Source of the DNA: Lucifuga dentata
Lineage: Eukaryota > Chordata > Actinopteri > Ophidiiformes > Bythitidae
Assembly (NCBI GenBank): GCA_014773175.1
Contig: VXCM01005154.1
Location: 1 to 64,000, forward strand
Length of the DNA stretch: 64,000 nt
Reading direction: 5' to 3'
In this document: in pieces, positions 57,624 to 64,000 of the stretch
Numbering within the stretch: the stretch's first letter is position 1
Layout: every line of letters starts with the position of its first letter
Position numbers and translations under genes: made by a program
The notes under the pieces: model-generated
What the model saw: only the letters and a program-made list of their open reading frames with translations
The model's database searches: none
What the model was told of the DNA's origin: nothing

Positions 57624-58812
57624 GGGCTGGGCGATATGGCCTAAAAATAAAATCTCGATTTTTTTTTTTTTTCACACTGNNNNNNNNNNNNNNNNNNNNN
57701 NNNNNNNNNNNNNNNNNNNNNNNNNNNNNNNNNNNNNNNNNNNNNNNNNNNNNNNNNNNNNNNNNNNNNNNNNNNNNNNNNNNNNNNNNNNNNNNNNNNN
57801 NNNNNNNNNNNNNNNNNNNNNNNNNNNNNNNNNNNNNNNNNNNNNNNNNNNNNNNNNNNNNNNNNNNNNNNNNNNNNNNNNNNNNNNNNNNNNNNNNNNN
57901 NNNNNNNNNNNNNNNNNNNNNNNNNNNNNNNNNNNNNNNNNNNNNNNNNNNNNNNNNNNNNNNNNNNNNNNNNNNNNNNNNNNNNNNNNNNNNNNNNNNN
58001 NNNNNNNNNNNNNNNNNNNNNNNNNNNNNNNNNNNNNNNNNNNNNNNNNNNNNNNNNNNNNNNNNNNNNNNNNNNNNNNNNNNNNNNNNNNNNNNNNNNN
58101 NNNNNNNNNNNNNNNNNNNNNNNNNNNNNNNNNNNNNNGGTGTTCTCTAAACTATTTAAAAAAAACAAAATTCAAATGAGTATTTTCTTTATTAAAATAA
58201 TAAATTGTTGGTCTTTCTAACCAAAACCTTTCAAAATAAAAGGTTTTAGCAGCGATGTCCAGCTTCCTGTCTGCTGCCTCTTGATGCTCTGACATGTTAC
58301 AGTATTCTACCTACAGACCCGTTTGCTGCACATTTCACGGCGTGCAGCAGACGGCTCTGTAACATTTATAGGAGCTCCGCGCTGTGAAGCGCAAAACCGA
58401 ACAACTTCCAAATGATGAAGAGACGTTACATTTTTAGAAACGAGCTCATCTTCAGTCTAAATGTTTGTTAGCATCTTGCTAGCACATCTGACCTGAAAGC
58501 TTCATGGGCGTGACATCAATGACCATGACGGACCTTTGATTGGTAAAGTTGGAGACTGTGTCCTGCTGCAGGCGGAGCCGCGGACCCTCACGGACACGCT
58601 AAAGTATAATCAAGGCTCGTAGGTTTAACGCACACAAAACAGGAACGGGCTTGATTGACGGAGAGCGACCCACTGCCACATTTTCCCCTTTAAAAACAGT
58701 TAGGTAGTGGTTGTTTTTTTAAATCTCGATTTTCCGATTTAGCCATTTGTCACATTGTGCTAAAACGTAAAATTGAATTAATCGATTAAATTGATTTATC
58801 GCCCAGCCCTAG
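57624..58812 (-). mobile_element. BED-finger hAT family element, inverted, with gap
   Basis: The ends are TAGGGCTGGGCGATATGG and TTTATCGCCCAGCCCTA, giving the cleanest termini of the family. The right part is colinear, in reverse complement, with 31338-31950. It includes the degraded transposase trace (TCATTTGGAAGTTG in inverse at about 58410). A 459-bp N run (57680-58138) takes the left part. No 8-bp target duplication is evident. Confidence 0.8.
57680..58138. other. Assembly gap (459 N)
   Basis: Run of N inside the hAT copy. The homologous stretch at 31338-32072 suggests only about 50-100 bp is really missing. Confidence 0.95.
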
Positions 58813-59768
58813 TGCTCATCCTAAAAAGTAGGACTTAGACAAAAACTAAACTCTGTTAGCTGATAATCCAAGGAGAATAAACAGGTAAACTCTGAGGAAA
58901 CCATCTGTACTCTGAGAAATGAAAAGCATTCCAAGATGTAAGGATATGCTGCAGATTTGTCTCATTTTCTTTGGACCTGGCAGGCTTTGCTGCTGTCTGC
59001 ACCGAACATCTTTACTATTATACTATTAGAGGGCAAAGCACCACAACAAGGGCACCAAAGTCCAGAAAAAGAAGATTCTAACGCATTATTACTTTAATAA
59101 GAGCAGATATGAGCACAGACAATGTTGAAGATCCGATCTGACTTTTTTTTTTTTTTTTTTTTTACTGTGTCCTTTTGTCTCTGCTTTGTCTGAGGAAAAA
59201 TGTCAGACATGACTGCCTCCTGAGCCTACTCATCTGTGTCCAGACCCTATGAACCGTGACCCAGCCGGTGCAACCAATTCCCCGTTTCTATCAGCTTTAG
59301 TTTGGTTGTTACGGCGAGGGCTGAGGGTTTTTGTTTACTCTCTGCTTCCTCTGCTTGCCAATCGTTCTGCCCGCTGCTTTTCAGAGCTGAATAAGCTTTA
59401 CGAATTGAGCAGTATGGGGTGGCAAGGAGGGTTCATATTTCCAGATTTCCGCCCTGGTGGATTAAGTCAATTGGGTTCAATAATGCGCATCCTGAGCAAA
59501 ACACTGACCTGCTTCTCAACTCTGACACAGACGGAAACCACCAGCTGTCAACAAAACGAGAAAAGAAATAGTTTCAGGGAGGAAAAAAACAGAGGATTTT
59601 CATGGTACGCAAACAGTTTACCAGGAGTGACCTCCATTTTCTGTAGGTTTGACTTTTTGGTTTGTTCATTTGAGTTTTGACTTATTTCAATGCCGATGCT
59701 GGATTCACGTACACACACACACATACACGACATTTCAGTGAAAATGCACATTCAAGATGACACACACT
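58813..59768. other. Stretch without a recognised gene
   Basis: Single-copy sequence with a T-run near 59143-59163. The open frame at 59249-59680 lacks domain motifs and splice context. Confidence 0.4.
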
Positions 59769-60254
59769 ATGGAATGCCAAATGCGCCAAAATAAAATAAA
59801 TAAAAATGACATTATGAAATAAATAGCTCTATGCAAACATCATTTTTATCATGAAATTTTATTTCATACTAACACTTTTATTTCATGATGCCCCATTTTT
59901 AAGTCTTTTTTATTTCACAGCGCCATTTTTCATAATGGCACATTTCATAACGAGACTTCATAAGATTTGAGGGCCAGTGGGCGTGGCCAGTGGGCGTGGC
60001 CTTACACTGATCGTTTATTCCTGGTTCCGGACAAAGCAGACAAATTCAAGTCAAAACTTTCTACTACAATGATTAAACTGTGACCAAATTAAGTTTTGAG
60101 GTTTTGTCATGCGAGAAAGTAGCTGCTTAGAATTAGAACATATGGTCATATGGTATTAAAATAATGCTGAATTAAAAATTGGTTTGATTTCTCTCTCTCT
60201 CTAACACAAATCAGGTGTTAAATTCTAATATTCTTTCATTTATTTAAAATAACA

Positions 60255-60381
60255 GAAACTTTCTATCTAAAGTTAAATTATTATTATGCCTGGTTAGTGT
60301 GTAGTGTTAATTACAGTNGAAACTTTCTATCTAAAGTTAAATTATTATTATGCCTGGTTAGTGTGTAGTGTTAATTACAGT
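60255..60381. other. Probable false tandem duplication around N (60318)
   Basis: The 63-bp segment 60255-60317 (GAAACTTTCTATCTAAAGTT start) recurs at 60319-60381. Confidence 0.85.
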
Positions 60382-60619
60382 TAACTGTTATCACCATGGT
60401 AACGGGGATGACCGGTCAACGGATAAGCTGGTCTCTGCTGGGAGCCTCTAGCGGAGTTTCCCGTCTCTGAAAACATCGAAACCAATTTTTAATTCAGCAT
60501 TATTTTAATCAGTCGACCATATATTCTAATTCTAAGCAGCTACTTTCTCACATGACAAAAACCTCAAAACTTAATTTGGTGACAGTTTAATAGTTGTAGT
60601 AGAAAGTTTTGACTTGAAG

Positions 60620-60754
60620 TTGTCGGCCTTGTCTGGAACCAGGAACAAACAATCAGCATGAGGCCACGCCCACTGGCCCTCAAGTCNTTGTCGGCCTTGT
60701 CTGGAACCAGGAACAAACAATCAGCATGAGGCCACGCCCACTGGCCCTCAAGTC
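60620..60754. other. Probable false tandem duplication around N (60687)
   Basis: The 67-bp segment 60620-60686 (TTGTCGGCCTTGTCTGGAAC start) recurs at 60688-60754 within the right arm of the fold-back element. Confidence 0.85.
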
Positions 60755-61004
60755 TCGTCGTGAAATGTGCCATTATAAAAACGATGCTGTGAAATAAAAG
60801 AGACTTGAAAAATGGGGCATTATGAAATAAAAGTGTTATGAAATAAAAACAGTGTTGTAAAATAAAAAGACTTACAAATGGGGCATTATGAAATAAAAGT
60901 GTTATCATGAAATAAGATTTCATGATAAAAATGATTTTTGCAGAGTTAATTTATTTCATAATGTCGTTTTTATTTATTTAATTTTGGTGCATTTGGCATT
61001 CCAT

Positions 61005-64000
61005 GAATTCCACGACGGTGCAACATTGCAAACTATTTTTTGGCACGCAATCAGTCATAGTCGTCTATAGTTCTTGGTAGAACAATGCACATGGAGGAAC
61101 CATTGTTGTCTCGCGGGGTGGGGGGNGGGGGGGCGAATTATTACTCACTGCGTCACAGTCTTCATCACGACTAAATCTACTATCACGCAAAAGATTCATC
61201 ACAGCCCCGTGTGTGTGTTTCCCTCACGTTCCCCTTCTGAAGTCTTCCATTCAGAGGTGGAACAAAGAAAGAAAGGATGAAAAGAAAGGGAGAAAGGATG
61301 AAAAGAAAGGGAGAAAGGCAATACATATACATTTATATTTATATATATATATATATATAAAAGCATAATAATGGTTATCGCTACAAAGGGCCAAGGTCTG
61401 GAGTTTCACAGTCTTTCATGTACAACGGATGTAGTAACAGTAGAATACTGACTCTCTGCAGGGTGACAGCAGAAGGAAAGCAGTGCATGGCCAGAAAGCA
61501 GGTCACACACACACAGAACACCCTGGTCTGTGTGTGTGTGTGTGTCTGTGTGTGTGTGTGTGTGTGGTAGTTGTATATGCATCTTAATACTCTAAAGACC
61601 ACTTAAATTCCATCTACAGAATTTAATTAGGTCTCAGGCTTCCAGTCACGCAGATGCAGCACAGCAGGGGTTCCACAGCACGAAACTGCTCAGTTTTATG
61701 ATTCTGCACGTTAAAAAATATCCCTTCTTAGCCTTACACCTGCCGAAACAGCATTATTACAGAAACGGTTGGATTGATTGTTTCATCTGCGTTTTGATTT
61801 CTGAAGCAATGTTTTTTTCCTGTAGTCTGAATCAGGAAGTGAGTTGTTGCGATGTTGCATTTACTGCTCGGTTTAGATCAGTTTTATGCAGGGAAACATA
61901 TAATTGAACCAAAATATCAGCCAAAGTCATGTGAGAATGCTCTCTCTGCTCATTGGTCGGAAATCTCTGGGGGGGCGGGAGGAGGAAAATCAAAACAGGA
62001 AAAGTTTACAATGCTGGGATAACTAAATATCATGGAACAAAGACGGAATTGGGATACTTTCCTGGTTGTTGTCATCATTTGGTTCATGTACCAAACAGAC
62101 AGAAGCTGATATGACTTTGCTGACTTCAGAACGTATGAACATGCTAACTTTAATATGTTCATCTGCAGACGTGTTCGGTAACACTGACATGTCCTTTTCA
62201 AAGCATCCGTTAGGTTTCTTAATAAAAAATGTTGGTTAATTGCTGTGAAATACCATCTCTGGTTCTAGGTCAATCATTAAGCCAATAGATTGCTCTGCCG
62301 TGGTTTGTGGATCATGTTTAAACCACAAATGACCCCTTCCAGATTCCTTAAAAATGGTCTCTTAACTAACTAATTAATAATTAGTATAGTTAATTAAAAT
62401 TAACTGTACCAACGAGGGGAACAAACACTATTTCCAATACAACCGGACCAAGCCATGTTGGTGTGAAAATGCCCTTAGGTTCACTGTCCTGAGGTCTACA
62501 TGCAGTCTGCATATGCTGCATTTCTGGACTGTGCACACATGATGTAGCTAAAGCATAAATATCAGTAAAAATGCATTAACATGTGATCTATATCCAGAAA
62601 TGCGCAGAACGCATTGCGATCGGGATGCAGGCGGACCTGCCAGACCTCATATGGATGGCCCTGGCCTCCATTATAATCAGATCTCAGGCACAACTGTACC
62701 TCCGGGTCGTCGAACAACTGCCCACAAGCTGAAAACATCACCGCATCTCGACTTCTCACTTGTTTGTCATTAATAAAGTTTGGACGAATCGGGAGTTGTG
62801 TTGCGCTGTTTAAAAAAACGGATAAAGCTTGTCCCTGGATTCAAGAGGAAACATGGGTTTTAATCACATAACAGCCTTCCTAATGAGATCCGATAACAAC
62901 GCAGGTAGAATCCAGATAAGGAGAACGTTTTCCTGTCGTATAAACCCTGAAATCCAACGTTTCTATCTCTGTCATGTGCATCTCTTTCTCTTGGAATATT
63001 TATCCACTCTGAAAGTGTCTTGCCTTCTTTGTTCTCCATCCTGACAACCCCTTTCTTTGTGTTGCTTGTTTTACTTCTGCATGTTGTTGGATCTGCAAAT
63101 ATTCTTTTGTTTTACACAGATATTGGCCCCATGAATGTACTTTGTTATTATGAGGAAATACTCGTTCTCAGTGATATTTTCTGGTTTAAGCAGCATTTGA
63201 TTGCAATCTAATCTGTTAAAATGCATCTTAATCCCAAGTTTACATGGGGTCTTAGAGGTGAAAGCAGGCTCCTTCAGTTAAAAAGGTCAAAATGATAACA
63301 GAGGCTGCTAATAAGTTCTGTCATTTCATCACGAAAAGCAGCAAAGTGGCTGGGATAAGCTCTTAGAACATTTGTTAGACTGAAGGATTTGAGTCACATA
63401 GCCCAGATTGTCTATCTGCTGGTGGTGGTGTTGTATTTCAGCTCAAGAATGATCCTAATCAAGCCCAGTTTCTCGTGGCAGCGTCTTCCATTACCAATAA
63501 TAGCCGTTGGTATTTTTATTCCTGTTATATCAGGAGTCTGTTGCTCTACGTTGAAATCTGAGGAGTGGAATTATCCAGTGCAGAAATAAACTGGCCAAAT
63601 CTTAGATTTTCTCCCAAAATGGTTAAGCATACTAAGAAATTAATTTATGGGTGTCTATGTGTTTTGTCTGGGTTAGGATTGACATATCTCATATTAAATA
63701 TCAAAAATCGATATATCCTTGCTGGGTCCTCCCTACATAAAAATGTCCAATACATGGCTTTGAAGGCAGACCTTTCTTTGCTTTTGAATATCTAAAATAG
63801 TTGAATTTCTCTGGATTTTGGTTGATAGTTCTCGTCTCCATACATTTCTAAATGCTGTTTCTCAGGCTGATGAGATGAGATTTCTTTCTTTTTTTTTTTT
63901 TTTTTTNTTTTTTTTTTTTTTTTGGAAAGACTGAACACAAAGAAGTTTTGCATGCAGACAGTCAAATTTTAACGATATGAAAAATGCACTGATTGCACAA
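61005..64000. other. Stretch without a recognised gene
   Basis: Holds a 21-bp purine tandem pair near 61275-61316, a TA tract at 61339-61358, a GT tract at 61530-61565 and a T-run with one N (63907). A minus-strand open frame at 62562-62759 (with HPYEVWQVRLHPDRN) has a protein-like composition but no recognised family. The three plus-strand frames at 62829-63795 also match nothing known. Confidence 0.35.

Larger units (their letters stand above)
59769..61004. mobile_element. 1.2-kb fold-back element
   Basis: The outer ends are ATGGAATGCCAAATGC and GCATTTGGCATTCCAT. Long arms pair from 59769 to about 60190 with about 60470 to 61004. Matching blocks include TTATTTCATGATGCCCCATT / AATGGGGCATTATGAAATAA, GGGCCAGTGGGCGTGGCC / GGCCACGCCCACTGGCCC, and TTAGAATTAGAACATATGG / ATATATTCTAATTCTAAG. 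No coding sequence. Two single-N duplications lie inside (60318, 60687). Confidence 0.85.

Noticed and set aside
57554..58168. Long open frames on both strands
   Set aside because: Most of the length is N placeholders in the 459-bp gap.
1..64000. tRNA, rRNA and snRNA genes
   Set aside because: No TYC-loop plus acceptor pairing or rRNA core was seen on either strand by eye; a covariance-model search would be needed to exclude diverged copies.

Overview
The window looks like vertebrate nuclear DNA, most likely from a teleost fish. The evidence is the mixture of mobile elements: an L2/CR1-type LINE remnant, hAT, mariner-like, TTAA-target and integrase-type DNA transposon relics, and very dense CA/TG, GA/TC and GAT microsatellites. 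No complete protein-coding gene was found. Almost every long open frame is a translation of a transposon, a simple repeat or an assembly gap. The sequence reads as intergenic or intronic DNA.

Layout. 1-8.3 kb: a LINE reverse-transcriptase C-terminal remnant (about 842-1490), then two families of inverted-repeat elements that both end in GCTGCGTTC. 8.3-16 kb: microsatellites, fragments of a TTAA-flanked element family, a fragment of a BED-finger hAT family, and a mariner-like MITE. 16.8-30.3 kb: the TTAA family in full copies (16838-17457, 21073-21645, 27956-28459), a hAT element with a perfect 8-bp target duplication (19111-19944), a fold-back element, and a hAT-like element with perfect GCTA palindromes. 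29.5-35 kb: strong hairpins, a near-full BED-finger hAT copy (31338-32072), and further MITEs. 35-47 kb: lower transposon density, many TG tracts, stretches with the look of conserved non-coding DNA, two RFX-type X-box motifs and two weak exon candidates. 47-56.4 kb: another hAT with a perfect target duplication, MITEs, a 500-bp GAT array with higher-order structure, a possible minus-strand 3' UTR, and an integrase-type transposon relic that still encodes the N-terminal part of its transposase. 56.4-64 kb: a gapped BED-finger hAT copy and a 1.2-kb fold-back element; the last 3 kb is unrecognised.

Assembly quality matters here. Many single N characters sit between identical 55-95-bp copies or inside A/T homopolymers. 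This is the footprint of overlapping contig ends that were abutted rather than merged, so these tandem duplications should not be read as biology. Two real gaps (17050-17246 and 57680-58138) fall inside transposon copies.

No new multi-gene system is visible. The most interesting items are the integrase-type relic, the TTAA family and its palindromic derivative, a MITE family that carries a YY1-like motif plus a full CRE, the BED-finger coding remnant in the hAT family, the GAT higher-order array, and the pair of X-boxes.
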